Shown: positions 34,825 to 46,036 of the stretch, piece after piece
Layout: each line of letters starts with the position of its first letter
How positions within the stretch are numbered: the first letter of the stretch is position 1
Assembly (NCBI GenBank): GCA_014218235.1
Contig: CM024766.1
Location: 18,387,346-18,451,345, forward strand
Length of the DNA stretch: 64,000 nt
Direction: 5' to 3'
From: Colocasia esculenta
Taxonomy: Eukaryota > Streptophyta > Magnoliopsida > Alismatales > Araceae
The notes under the pieces: generated by a model
What the model was told of the DNA's origin: nothing
The model's input: the letters and a program-made list of their open reading frames with translations, nothing else
Databases searched by the model: none
Translations under genes and position numbers: made by a program

Positions 34825-36406
34825 ATGGCTCGCGGACGATCCTCTCACCAGAACGCAGGGAGTAGGGCGACCAGATCTCGCCGCTCATAGGTGAATTCTC
34901 CTCGCCGGTCTACTCCTTTCGACGTCAACATCGCCCCTGCGGGCATCAACAATAATGACGTCCCTGCGCCGGCGGTCGCTGCCCCAACAACTTCTCTCGA
35001 AGTAGCAGAGCTTCGGGGGCAGATGCAGCAGTTAACAGGTGTTTGTCTTGCCCTGCAGGCTCAGCTGGTTGGACCACCAGCCTCGGTAGTCCCCCTACCG
35101 CGAGAGCGGCAGGTGGCATCATCGCATCAGCGTTCTCGCGTCCTCCCCGCTCCTCAAGAGCGGCAGGCAGACTCACCGCGCCGGTCGCATCGAGCTCCTT
35201 CCGAGGAGCGGGCACCGGAGCGCCGCGGGCGTTCGCCCCGTCGCTCTGTTGCCTCCCCCCATCCGCCACGATCGGTCGTGGGAGCCAACTCCCACGAGTC
35301 CAGGCGAGGGGGCCCCGCTAATTCCGAACAGGAGCTCGCCAGGCGCCTGCGGCGTGTGGTCGACCTCGAGCGCCGCATGGACGCGATGGTTCAGCGCGCA
35401 GAGGGGAAAGCTCCAGTGGAAGATGACCTGGACTTCCGCTCCCCTTTCAGCAGGGAGATCCTGGAAGCTCAGGTCTCTTCCAAGCTCCCTCTGCCCACTA
35501 TCGTGCCCTATGACGGCACTACCGACCCGGCCGACCACATCCACGGCTTTGAGTCGCATATGGTGTTCCACGGAGCATCAGATGCGGCCAAGTGCAGGGC
35601 CTTCCCTGCAACTCTCAAGGAGACCGCCAGGGCCTGGTTCGAGACCCTTCCGGCGGGCTCCATCACCTCCTTCCACCAACTGAAGAAGTCCTTTCGGGAC
35701 AACTTCCTTGGTGGAAGGTCGCAGCCGCGAACGGCGGCTTCTCTCCTGGCCGTGCGCCAGAAGAAGGGCGAGGCACTCTGGGACTTCGTTAAGAAGTTCC
35801 GAATAGAGGTGCTTCGCATCTCGCGCCTGGACGTCCCTCTGGCAACCAGTGCCCTTATTCAGGGCACCCGCGACGGCTTTTTGCAGAGGACCCTCGGCGT
35901 CCAGCAGCCCGCTACCCTCGCCGAGCTGCTCTCCATCGCACAGCGCCACGCGGCTTGCAAGGAGAGCCTAGCAGCGAGTAGGGCCGAGCAGGGGGAGCAG
36001 TCGAACAAGAAGCGGCCTTCCGACAACAGTTTCGACCGAGATCAGAAGAAGGGACGACGCAATGGTGATTCTCCGCGTCGTCCGCGCCCCTTCACCAACT
36101 ACACCCCCCTGACCTGTGGCACCCGAACAGATCCTGGCAGAGATCAGGAACGAAGCATTTGTTCGGTGGCCACAGAGGATGCGCTCCGACCCCCGGAAGC
36201 GTGATCAGGACAAGTACCGTCGCTTCCATCGCGACCACGGCCACGACACCTCCGAGTGCCGCCAGCTTAAGGACGAAATCGAAGACCTTATCAAGTGCGG
36301 CTACCTTGGACGGTTCGTGCCCCGGAATGAAGAGAGTCCTAGATGCCGAGAGCGTACTCCGAGCAGCCGATCAACAATGAGCCCAATGGGCAGGAGATCA
36401 ATGTGA
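34825..36406 (+). pseudogene. Tat gag (broken)
   Basis: The natural start is probably the ATG at 34825, 28 bp after the PBS. A TAG codon at 34888 interrupts it, and the frame then stays open to about 36110. It has a basic Ser/Arg-rich N-terminus, then the capsid region (PFSREILEAQ, LPTIVPYDGTTDPADHIHGF, ARAWFETLPAGSITSF). After a frameshift near 36110, a nucleocapsid motif with His and Cys follows (FHRDHGHDTSECRQLKDEIE). A second shift near 36340 returns to the first frame, which continues into protease. Gag would package element RNA. Confidence 0.88.
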
Positions 36407-39400
36407 TTGCGGGAGGCTTCGGCGCAGGCGGAGAAAGCACTCGAAGCCGACGCGACTACGCAAGGCGAGTGCATGTCGTAGATAGGCCCTCTGCACCTCG
36501 GCCAGCTCCATATCCCACCAGCCCTGCACGCGCACAACTCGAGGAGGCTATAACCTTCTCGGACGAAGATCTTGTAGGGGTTACGACCCCACACACTGAT
36601 GCGTTGGTCAGTTCGGCCACCATCAACCACTGTAATGTGCGCCGGATTCTGGTGGATAATGGAAGTGCCCCCGATGTCTTGGCTTACGACTGTTTTGTCC
36701 TCATGGGCCTGAGAACCGATCAACTCACCCCTGTAAACTCACCTTTGTTCATATTTTTGGGAGTTTTGGTCCAGCCCATGGGAAGGGTTCGCCTCCCGAT
36801 CACCTTAGGGACGGCTCCAAGGGTTGTGACCAAGATTGTTGACTTCTTGGTCATCAACAACATGCCTAGATACAATGCCATCCTCGGCAGAGGCCTGATC
36901 GGGCGTATAAAGGCAGTACCTTCGTCACTCCATCAGAAGATGAAGTTCTCTACTCCAAGGGGAGTTGGGGAAGTGCTCGGGTGTCAGCGCGAGTCTCGTC
37001 GTTGCTATGTCCTCTCCTTAAGGGACAAGCAACCACTCGCTGATCCAGCCCCTTCAATGATCGATCAACCTTCCACCAGCCGAGGAACGCCTGCTGAAGA
37101 TTTAATCCCCGTCCAGGTAGACGAAGACCCCGAACACGTCCTATACATTGGCGCCTTGTTGACAGAGGCCGAGCAGCAACGCTACACAGCCTTCCTGCTG
37201 GCCAATTTGGACGTGTTCGCCTGGTCTGATGATGAGCTTCCGGGCATTCCCCCAGAGGTAATGGTGCATCGCCTCCGTTTGGATCCCTGGATCCCACCAG
37301 TTCAGCAAAGGAGGCGACCTGTGAACCGAGAACGGCAGACCGTGATTCAGGATCACGTAGTCAAGAGCCGAACTGTTGGGCTCCTCCAAGAAGCTCAATA
37401 CCCAAGATGGATCTCCAACGTGGTCCTCGTACGCAAGGCCAACGGTAAATGGCGTGTGTGCGTGGATTACAAAGATCTTAATAAAGCAACACCCAAGGAC
37501 AACTTCCCTCTGCCGCGCATTGACCAGCTGGTGGATGCTACTTCCGGTCACGAGCTTCTCAGCTTTTTGGATGCCTACTCTGGTTACCACCAGATCAGTA
37601 TGCATCCCCCGGATCAAGACGCCACGGCGTTCGTCACAGACCTAGGCTTATACTGTTTTACCAGAATGCCTTTCGGTCTAAAGAACGCGGGCGCAACTTA
37701 CCAGCGGCTGGTCAACAAGATGTTCAAGCAGTAGATCGGGCGCAACATGGAAGTCTATGTGGATGACATGTTGGTCAAAACGCTTCCGAGCATTGACCAC
37801 ATTTCCGACCTCCAGGAAACTTTCGCAACTCTGCGAAAGTACAACATGAAGCTCAACCCTGCCAAGTGCGCGTTTGGTGTTCGGTCGGGCAAGTTTCCTC
37901 GGTTTCCTCGTGTCAAACAGAGGAATAGAGGCAAACCCGGAGAAAATCCAAGCCGTGCTTGAGATGAGCAGTCCAAAGATAGTGCGCGACGTCCAACATC
38001 TGACAGGACGTCTTGCGGCACTGAACCGGTTCATGTCCCGAGCAGCGGAAAGAAGTTTTAACTTCTTCAAGTTGCTCTGAGGCCCTAAAAGTGCCTCAAA
38101 GCAAGGGGGGCAAGTACGGTGGACTAACGAGTGCGAGGCTGCCTTCACTGAGCTGAAGGCATATTTGGCAGCCCCTCCTGTTCTCTCAAAGCCTGTGCTC
38201 GGGGAACCTCTGTTCGTGTACCTTTCGGTTACCGAACACTCCATCAGCGCAGTCTTGATCAGAGAAGTAGGAGCGGCGCAGCATCCGATATACTACATTA
38301 GCAGGGTCCTCCAAGAAGCTGAAAGGAGGTACCCCAGAGCAGAAAAACTCACCCTTGCTCTCGTCATGGCTGCTCAGAAGCTTAGGCCCTATTTTTAGGC
38401 CCATTCCGTTACGGTTCTAACCAATCAGCAGCTGAAATCCATCCTTCAGCGGCTGGAGGCTTTCGGCAGGTTGGTTAAGTGGGCGATAGAGCTTGGTGAG
38501 TTCGACATCAGCTTTCGACCGAGGACAGCGGTCAAGGGGCAGGTGCTAGCAGACTTCGTGGCAGAATGTACCCTCCCGGCCAAGCAGGATCCACCGTTGG
38601 CAGTCTTAACCCCCATGGGAGCTCTACGTCGACGGATCCTCTTGCGTCACAGGGAGTGGAGCTGGTTTGGTCCTCACCTCCCCGGAGGGGTTAGAGTTCC
38701 AATACGCCCTCCGTTTCCGCTTTCCGGCCTCCAACAACGTAGCTGATTACGAAGCTTTGTTGTCCGGTATTCGCATGGCTAGGCACCTTGGAGCCATTCG
38801 GCTTAGAGTCTTTAGTGACTCTCAATTGGTTTCCAGCCAGGTGAGCGGGCAGTTTGGAGCGAGGGAACCCCGCATGGCTCAATACCTCCAACAGGTCAAG
38901 AGCCAGGCAGAGGGCCTCGTATACTTCGAAGTTATACATGTTCCACGGGAGCAGAATGCGCGAGCTGATGCACTGGCCAAACTGGCATCTTCAGGTGACA
39001 TCGCCCCTTCTCGCTCCGTGTTTATTGAAGAGCTCGCCTTACCGAGCACGGAGGTAAATGTAGCAGCCATAGAAACGGGCCCACCAACTCCGAGTTGGGT
39101 GGACCCTCTCTTGGCATACTTACTCCGAGGTGAGCTTCCGCCTGAACAGGGCGAAGCTCGGAGAGTCAGGATGCGTTCTCAGCATTTCACCCTTGTAGAA
39201 GGCAAGCTGTACCGACGGTCCCTTTCAAGACCTCTTCTGCGTTGCCTCAACCCTGAGGAGGCCCTCGCGGCCACAGTAGAAGTCCACGAGGGGCTGTGCG
39301 GTAGCCACCTGGGGGGCAGAACGCTAGCGCGCAGCATTATCCGAGCAGGGTTCTGGTGGCCTTCTCTTCAGAAGGATTGCATGACCTTCGTCAGAAAATG

Positions 39401-40331
39401 TCCAGAATGCCAAAAGTTCGGGGAGCTCATCAAGCAGCCTGCCGAACAGCTTCACAGCCTGTTCGAGCCGCGCCCTTTCGCCAGATGGGGCATTGATATC
39501 TTGGGTCCCTTCCCAGAGGCCCATGGGCGGAAGAAGTTCCTGTTCGTGGCCATCGATTACTTCACCAAATGGATCGAGGCCGAACCCGTTGCCACAATCA
39601 CCGAACAAGCCGCATGGAAGTTCGTCTGGAAGAACCTTCTCTGCAGGTTTGGCATCCCAAGGGTGATCACCTCTGACAACGGAAAGCAGTTTGATAGCAC
39701 CTTCTTCAAGAAGAAATGAGCCGAGCTCGGGATCTACAACCACTTCACCTCCGTAGCTCATCCCCAGGCTAACGGTTTGGTCGAAAACGCCAACCGAACA
39801 CTGCTGCACGGGATCCGCACAAGAGTGGAGGCTGTAGGTGGATCATGGATTGACGAGCTCCCAAACGCCCTTTGGTGTCACCGAACGACTGCTCGGGTAT
39901 CTACAGAGGAAACACCTTTCCATTTGGCCTACGGCTCGGAAGCAGTTGTACCTCTGGAAGTAGCCCTTCCAACCATCCGAACAACCCACTTCGACGAAGC
40001 CGCCAATAACCGTGCTCTTCGGGAAAACTTGGACATGCTTGGCGAACGACAAAGCGATGCTAGCATTCGCCTCGTTTCTTACCAGCAGCGACTCGCACAG
40101 TATTATAATGCGCGAGTCAAGGAAAGGCGGTTCAACGTGGGAGATTTGGTCTTGCGCCGCTGTTCGGCTTCGGATCCCCGAAGAGCAGTCGGCAAACTTG
40201 CCATCAAATGGGAAGGACCTTATCAGGTCACCCATGTCCTCGGAAAAGGCTCATATAAACTAACTACCCCTAGTGGCGAAGCCATACCCAGGACCTGGCA
40301 TGTATCTAATCTAAAGGCTTATCATTTATAA
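36343..40331 (+). pseudogene. Tat pol: protease, RT, RNase H, second RNase H, integrase (broken)
   Basis: Protease carries RILVDNGSAPDVL near 36640. RT shows WRVCVDYKDLNKATPKDNFP and, after a TAG at 37732, the catalytic YVDDMLVKT at 37757. The first RNase H runs about 38080-38560. A second, archaeal-type RNase H (YVDGSS near 38620, then VADYEALLSGIRMA, VFSDSQLV, NARADALAKLA) follows, which marks the Tat lineage. Integrase has the zinc-binding HLGGRTLARS and CPECQKF, the core DILGPFPE, TSDNGKQF and HPQANGLVENANR, and a C-terminus ending WHVSNLKAYHL. Breaks: frameshifts near 37895 and 38640 and stops at 38078, 38396 and 39717. The GC-rich coding style differs from the neighbouring Copia and Athila genes. 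Confidence 0.93.
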
Positions 40332-40864
40332 AAGCCTTTTTTCAGCATCCTACCTCTCTTTTCCCTACTCCTGTTGTTTCACAAGCATTTGGCATATACA
40401 CCTGATCGGAACCTCCTTTACGGTTCTCAACGATCTGCCTCTTACATGCAACGCTTATGAAGCTAGCGGATTCCGATCCGAGCAGGAGCAACCACAAAAA
40501 GGGAGAAGATAGAGAAAGTGAAGCTATAGACAAGCTCATGAGCAGAAGATTTCATTTACAAGAAGTTTTGTGCTTACAAGCAGGCCCTCCTTGGCCGCAG
40601 TTACAAAAGGAAAGTATAAAAAGGACACGGAGTAGAAGAAAACTAAGGAGCCTGTTCGAAAGGACCAGCATCTTCACCCGAAGAGGGCATCCGCCCAGAC
40701 TAGAATTGTGGGAAGCGCACACCGCCTAAACGGACATCTTGAGTGCGACGTCGGCATTCCCGAACAGCAGCCTCGAAGGCTTCTCGGGTGCGTTCAACCC
40801 AGGAAAGCCGCTCTCTAACCTCTTTCCCAGCATTGAGACCCACCCTGTAGCAGTGGGCCCCATA
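40332..40864. other. Gap between Tat pol and antisense gene end
   Basis: The pol gene and the antisense gene are convergent here. No further coding sequence is recognised. Short frames on both strands have no family support. Confidence 0.5.
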
Positions 40865-43172
40865 CTACTCCAAGTCTTCCTTGTATTCTGGCCCGGCCTT
40901 GTAGTCAGCAACGGCATGGACCTCCGCATCTACTACCACCTTGGCCAGGGCGTCCTTTTCGGCCCGCGCCAAGGTAGCGTCCAGCTTCACAGCCTGGAGG
41001 GCAGTTTTGAGGTTCTTCACCTCCTCCTCCAATGCTGCCTCGCGAGCTTTATGCCTCGCAAAGAGGTCCTCGCAGAAAGTTGTCTGCGCCTCATAGAGAT
41101 ACCTCTGTCTCTGGCCCCGAACAGCCAGAGCCTTCAGAATGCCCAGCGACTTGGACATCCCATCTGCAAGCGCCTCCAGATCAACGTCGCTCAACCCATC
41201 TTCCCCTTGACCCTCCGGGTGGTAACCTTCCACTGACCTCTCCGGAGTCTGCTCGGAAGGAAGGTCCATGCACCTTGCTAGCTGGTCAAGATGAGAAGCA
41301 GTGGGGCTCACGGTCAGCTTCCTTGGAGCGTTCTCCATACGCCGAAGGGTCGCCTCCAACGCTGCCACAGAGGGATCTTCGGGAAGCCTCTTGAGCAGCG
41401 CTTCACTAAGGGGTCTTCGGTTGTCGTCGGACTCTTCAGCCCGAACACCGCCCCCAACATCCGCAGCCTCCCCCCCAGTAACTTCAACTACCTTGGAGGT
41501 TCCATCTACATTAGCAACCACCTCGGTGGGAGGCATGGGGGGCAGGATACCCCCGGTGGTAGCAGCAACCTCCTCAGACGTCCCCGTCGTCGTAGCCACT
41601 TTTTCAGTGGCCCTTATAGCAGGATCCACTTCCTGTCCTTCGGACGGAGTTGCGCTTGGCGCCGGAGCTACCGCGCTGCTAGCTACCACCCCAGCAGAGG
41701 CGGAAACCTCCGCCACATCAGCATCCTCCTCCCTCCGAGCAAGAGACACCGCAACTTGTCCACTCCTCCTGGAAGAAGCCCTGGCAGTGTTGCTGGCAGC
41801 ACCGTGCTCGGCACCACCAACGTTGGAAGCATCAGAGGGCTCCCTATCCTTCGAGCAAGTGGAGCCCCTGGCCTCTCCTCCAGCAGTGCTCTCGGACCCT
41901 TTGCTTACGATGACGAGCCCAAGCTCGGTCGCCATCTGCTGCGCGACCTCTGGGCGCGTCGTGGAGACCACCCGTGGCACTCCCTGATCGGCCAATTCTA
42001 CGGCCTTACTTCTTCTGCGCAGCAGCAACTGCGCCTCTTCTTCTTCTTCCTCAGTCCTCTCCTTGTCGCGTGGAGGAGTAGCTTGGACCGTCTTCTTCCT
42101 CTTCCGAGCACGGAGTTCTTCTGCCTCCTCCGCGCTCTCGTCAAACAAAATCGGCCTCTTCTTTGCGGAAGCGGAAAGCCGACTAGCCCCGTCTCCCCTC
42201 TCCGGAGAAGTCCAAGCTCCAGCCGAAACCACCTCCTTGGTGGCCTTCTTCTTCAGGCGAATCCTTCCAGGCCCCTTTTCTGGGGCCCGCGCCTTGGCTA
42301 GACGCTCCTCGGCAGGAGGAGGAGCAACAAGCCCCGTTGTCACTGCGGTGCCAACCCTCACGGCAGAGGGAACCCGAACAACGGCGGCAACGTCGTCGCC
42401 TTCTTACACCATGTGCGCCAAAACAGGGATCTGCTCGGCAAAGTCTTCATTCGCCTCCTGATCCCTTCCGGCCTCCAGCTCTGCGGCAGCTGCGCATAAA
42501 GAAAAGAAGAAGAGGAAAAGTTAGAGCGAGGTCACTAGAACCAGCGAGTAAATGACCAATGGTCCGTATACTTACTCCATGGTTTACTCAGGCCATACTT
42601 GATGAGCAAGAACTCGGTCACGTAGCCTTCTCCATTCCGAACACCTGCTCGGAGAAGACGGTTCGACGCCCTTGCCTCGTCCTGGATCAGCTTCGAAAAG
42701 CTGTCCTTCCGCGCCGAGCGGATGACAGTGGGGAATCCCCACTCAGCACCACCCCTGTGGGGCACAAAAAATAGCCTGTCCATCCAACCCTTGTTTTTGG
42801 AATATTTTTTGGACAGCCCGATGTGCATCCGGTCTGTTCGATGCTTTGCGTAGTAAATGTCTGCTCCTGACGCCCGGGAAGCAAACAACTTGAAGTGAGC
42901 TCGAAAAACATCCTCCGAGCCCCGGATCTCTTTAATCTTGCAGATGACGCCGAAGATGCTGATGTATCTCCAGGTGTTGGGCGTCAGTTGTATTGGCGAA
43001 ACGCCCCAGCAGTTCAAGAGCGCCTTCACCACTTCCGGCAGCAGTAGCCGGGAGCCCACCTCCAAGTGATCCACAGAGAGGAGGAGGCAGCCTGGTTTGT
43101 TCACCAGGAACGACACCCCCTCCTTCGCGTCGATGATTTCATACTCGTCGCCGATCCTGAAGGGCTCACGGA
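40865..43172 (-). pseudogene. Antisense gene of Tat element, main part (two exons)
   Basis: On the strand opposite to gag-pol, exon 43172-42576 encodes a domain resembling the 'putative gypsy type transposon' family (Pfam Transposase_28): LLPEVVKALLNCWGVSPIQL, TPNTWRYISIFG and SKNKGWMDRLFFVPHRGG. An 86-bp intron at 42575-42490 has the donor GTAAGT and acceptor GCGCAG, and the phase is kept across it. Exon 42489-40865 encodes an Ala/Glu/Ser-rich stretch, a basic patch and a C-terminal predicted coiled coil (about residues 380-480 of the exon). One TAA at 42404-42406 interrupts it. Its first exon start is separated by Copia B and continues at 53725-53721. Antisense ORFs at this place are known in Tat-type elements such as Grande and RIRE2. 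Their role is unknown. Confidence 0.75.
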
Positions 43173-44524
43173 TGAAGGGTTATGCGGAATAACACGATGA
43201 GGTAATCTAGAAGGGGGGGTTTGAATAGATTACGGCAAATTCTAAATTACTATGGCTTCTTTTCAGTCCTACAGCAATCTCAATTGAAACTGATTGGAAT
43301 TTGATTGAGATTAAGAAAGCTTGAGTTGATGTTTGAAAACAGGGAATTAAACGTGCGTATGAACACTGTGCCTACCAATCATCTATCGCAAAACGCGAAC
43401 AAACCACAGAACACGATGATTTAAGGTGGTTCGGAGTACACAACTCGTGTATCCTACATTCACCGTCCACACACACATGCAGAAACGACTGCTTATGAGT
43501 GAGTTCAACACAACAACTCACCACATACACGTTGTCTGATGAACCACGATCAGAACAACCACAAATTCGTGAATCAAGCACAAGGGATGCTCGAAACACA
43601 ACCACACACACACAATGGAATGGAAATTGTGAAATGGAGAAGAATTTAGAGTTGGGGAACAAATCCAGTTGGAATTCTTCTCGTGGATCGTCCAACGCTC
43701 TTCAAACTTCGATTGGATGTAGATTGATCGATGTAGAAGGTTGAATTGATGACGATCCGGCTTCAACTTCGCATGGATGGCGATTCCACAACGATCTGGG
43801 CAGAAAGTTGAAGCAGAGCAGCAATTTGGGGCTTTTCCTCTTGGTCCCTTGGAGGTCTTGGTTGGGAGGCTGCTCTCTCTGCGAATTTGGCTCCAAAAGG
43901 ATGCTTATATAGTGTTAGGTAAAGGTGGGGGTCATGGAGGAAGGAAACACCCAAGTGGGGCCGGATTTGAAACTCTAAATCTCATGTTTCCGTCGTCTGT
44001 CGACAGGTGCACTTGCATCTGTCGACTGGCGCACTCAGGCTGAGAACTGGGTTTCAGAAAATTGAGTTTTTGAGTGTATCTGTCGACAGGCACTTTGCAT
44101 CTGTCGACAGGTGCACTCAGGAATAGAAAACCTGAGTTCTGTCCTGGGTTGACTATGTGAATCTGTCGACAGGAACATTGCATCTGTCGACAGGTGCACT
44201 CAGAGATGCAAACCTGAGTTCTGTCTTGGAATGACTGTGTGAATCTGTCGACAGGTACATTGCATCTGTCGACAGGTGCACCTCTTTGACAGTTTTTTGT
44301 GCTATTTGCTCATCTCTTCAATGCCTCTTCAATGCTCCATCTTTCATGCTTGTGCACCTACATGCAAATACATTGTTAGTGATATACATTGTATGATTTA
44401 GCAATGTTTAACTCAATGACTTTCATGGTGTTTTTCATGTTAGTTAGCACATCAATTTTGCATTAAATCAATGTTCAAGGATATTAATGTGATCATCAAA
44501 ACATGATATATGGAAAACCCAACA
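43173..44524 (-). mobile_element. 3' LTR of Copia B
   Basis: It holds an array of paired CTGTCGACAG palindromes (start positions 43997, 44019, 44080, 44101, 44163, 44184, 44245, 44266). The second site ends CTG rather than CAG. Compared with the other LTR, many differences are single-base gains or losses, often in homopolymers. Confidence 0.93.
43997..44275. repeat. Paired CTGTCGACAG palindrome array, ~83-bp period
   Basis: There are four pairs of a 10-bp palindrome. Sites within a pair start 21 or 22 bp apart, and pairs start 82 or 83 bp apart. The array is repeated in the other LTR at 53200-53477, where one site has mutated. Single-element copies of the pair also lie at 46309, 47372, 47455 and 50578. 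The regular spacing suggests binding by a dimeric protein, but that is inference. Confidence 0.9.
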
Positions 44525-44590
44525 ATCTCCCCCTTTTTGATGATGACAAAACCATCAATTGATGCATATTGATGTTCTCCCCCTTTTTGA
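44525..44590 (-). promoter_or_regulatory. Twin polypurine tracts of Copia B
   Basis: CTCCCCCTTTTTGA occurs at 44527 and 44577 (minus-strand sense TCAAAAAGGGGGAG), 50 bp apart. The first abuts the LTR. The wider context TTTTGTCATCA-CAAAAAGGGGG is shared with Copia A. Confidence 0.85.
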
Positions 44591-44814
44591 CAACATTCAA
44601 AATGTCAAGTCATGCACATTAGGAAACAAATAAACATGAACTGTGAGTTTTCATTGATTGATCATTCAAATTTCACAATACAAGAGACAATCATTACATG
44701 ACTCAATAAAGATCAAAAGAAAGGGAAATAACATGAACAAGCAAAAGATGACTGGGCAAGTGAGACTAACTCCCAGCTAAGACTCTTAATGACCTCTAAC
44801 GACCCTGAGACCCT

Positions 44815-46036
44815 CTATTCATTGTCATGTCCAGCAGGTGGAGGATGACGGGATCCATCTCTCTCGGAGTAGAGGAAATCAAGCCGGTCTCGGATCTGCA
44901 CGTGAGATTCATCCAGTGAGTTGAGGCGAGCGTCCACTTGATCAAATCTGGAATTCATCTGAGCAAAACCTGAGATCATTTGTTGATGCATTTGTGCCAA
45001 GTAATCACGAAGAGGTTGTTCTTGAGGCACAGGTACATCATTAAATTCTTGAGCTTCATCAGGCATTTGCTCATCCTGAGGTTCTTCATCACTGCCTTCA
45101 TTTGCTTCATCGGCTTCATTGTCTTCTTTAGCAGATGACTCTTCAGCTCCTTGTGGTTCCTTTCCTTTGAGAGTCCTTGTGACTACACCGTCTACAATCT
45201 TGTAGCCCATTCGGTTAGCAGCAGTGAGGTCAAAAGCACTGCGGGATTTCAAGGAGATGAGCTCAGTTGAAGCGATAGGAATGCCAATGAAAATGAGAAG
45301 AGAGGTGATGGAGCAAGCGTATGGCATTGATATTTTGTGTTTGAGAACACCGACGGATGAGGCTTATCATGAGTTTAGGCAGATTGATTGGTTGACACTT
45401 GAGGAAGAATATGAACAAAGACTGTGGACCTCGGTGACTAATTCTCGGCTTCCATCCTTCGGGACGATCAAGGTAGTGAAGATGTGATGGATCATCCGGA
45501 TCAAAGGAGAAAGGAGTTGGCATTTAGACGAGCATTTCCTTAGTGGAGTCATAAGGTTGCAACGTGAGAAGTTCATAGTACTCAGAAGCGGAAGGAGTGT
45601 AGTTGAAGATTGCAACTCCTGAGTTTGGAATTTCAAGGCTGTCGAGATAAGATGGTGGTGAGGCGAAACGAGTGCCTTTCACCGAAGAGTAGAGATCTCC
45701 CTGATCGGAAAGCCCTAGGTTATTGAAAAATTCTGTGACGGCAGTTGGAGAGTATTGCAAGTGTGAGTACAAGAAAGATGTCCACCCTTGAGTGTCAAAA
45801 TAGGGTAGGAGGGAGGAGAACATCGGTGCTAAGGACTCGAAGTCCACATACCGGGATTGGACAAGTTTCTTGAAGGTGCCGGTGGCCCGGATAAGATGGA
45901 GACCTTGAGGAACAATGAGTTCCGGCAACCGATCCTCACAATGCTTGCTGCGACGTTCGGAAGGAGCCCTGGAGCTTTCTCCGGCGTCCGTCGAAGTGCG
46001 ACGACGGCGAGCGAGAAGCTTTGATTTGGGTGCCAT
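44815..46036 (-). pseudogene. Env-like third ORF of Copia B (broken)
   Basis: It starts MAPKSKLLARRRRTST at 46036, with a basic N-terminus. It then has YVDFESLAPMFSSLLPYFDT and LYSSVKGTRF, matching the SSVKGT motif of the Copia A ORF, and after frame changes near 45520 and 45330 it has IGIPIASTELISLK and TAANRMGYKIVDGVVTRT. An acidic segment and a predicted coiled coil (QMHQQMISGFAQMNSRFDQ) end the protein at 44815. It is about 400 codons, much shorter than the Copia A counterpart and without its long C-terminal half. It belongs to the plant-transposon domain family of Sirevirus third ORFs. The function is not known. Confidence 0.75.

Noticed and set aside
34946..35949. Minus-strand frames opposite Tat gag
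   Set aside because: GC-rich coding sequence leaves the complement open. No family motif.
41032..42461. Long plus-strand frames (up to 336 residues)
   Set aside because: They are shadows of the antisense gene, which has family similarity, a coiled coil and a splice site on the other strand.
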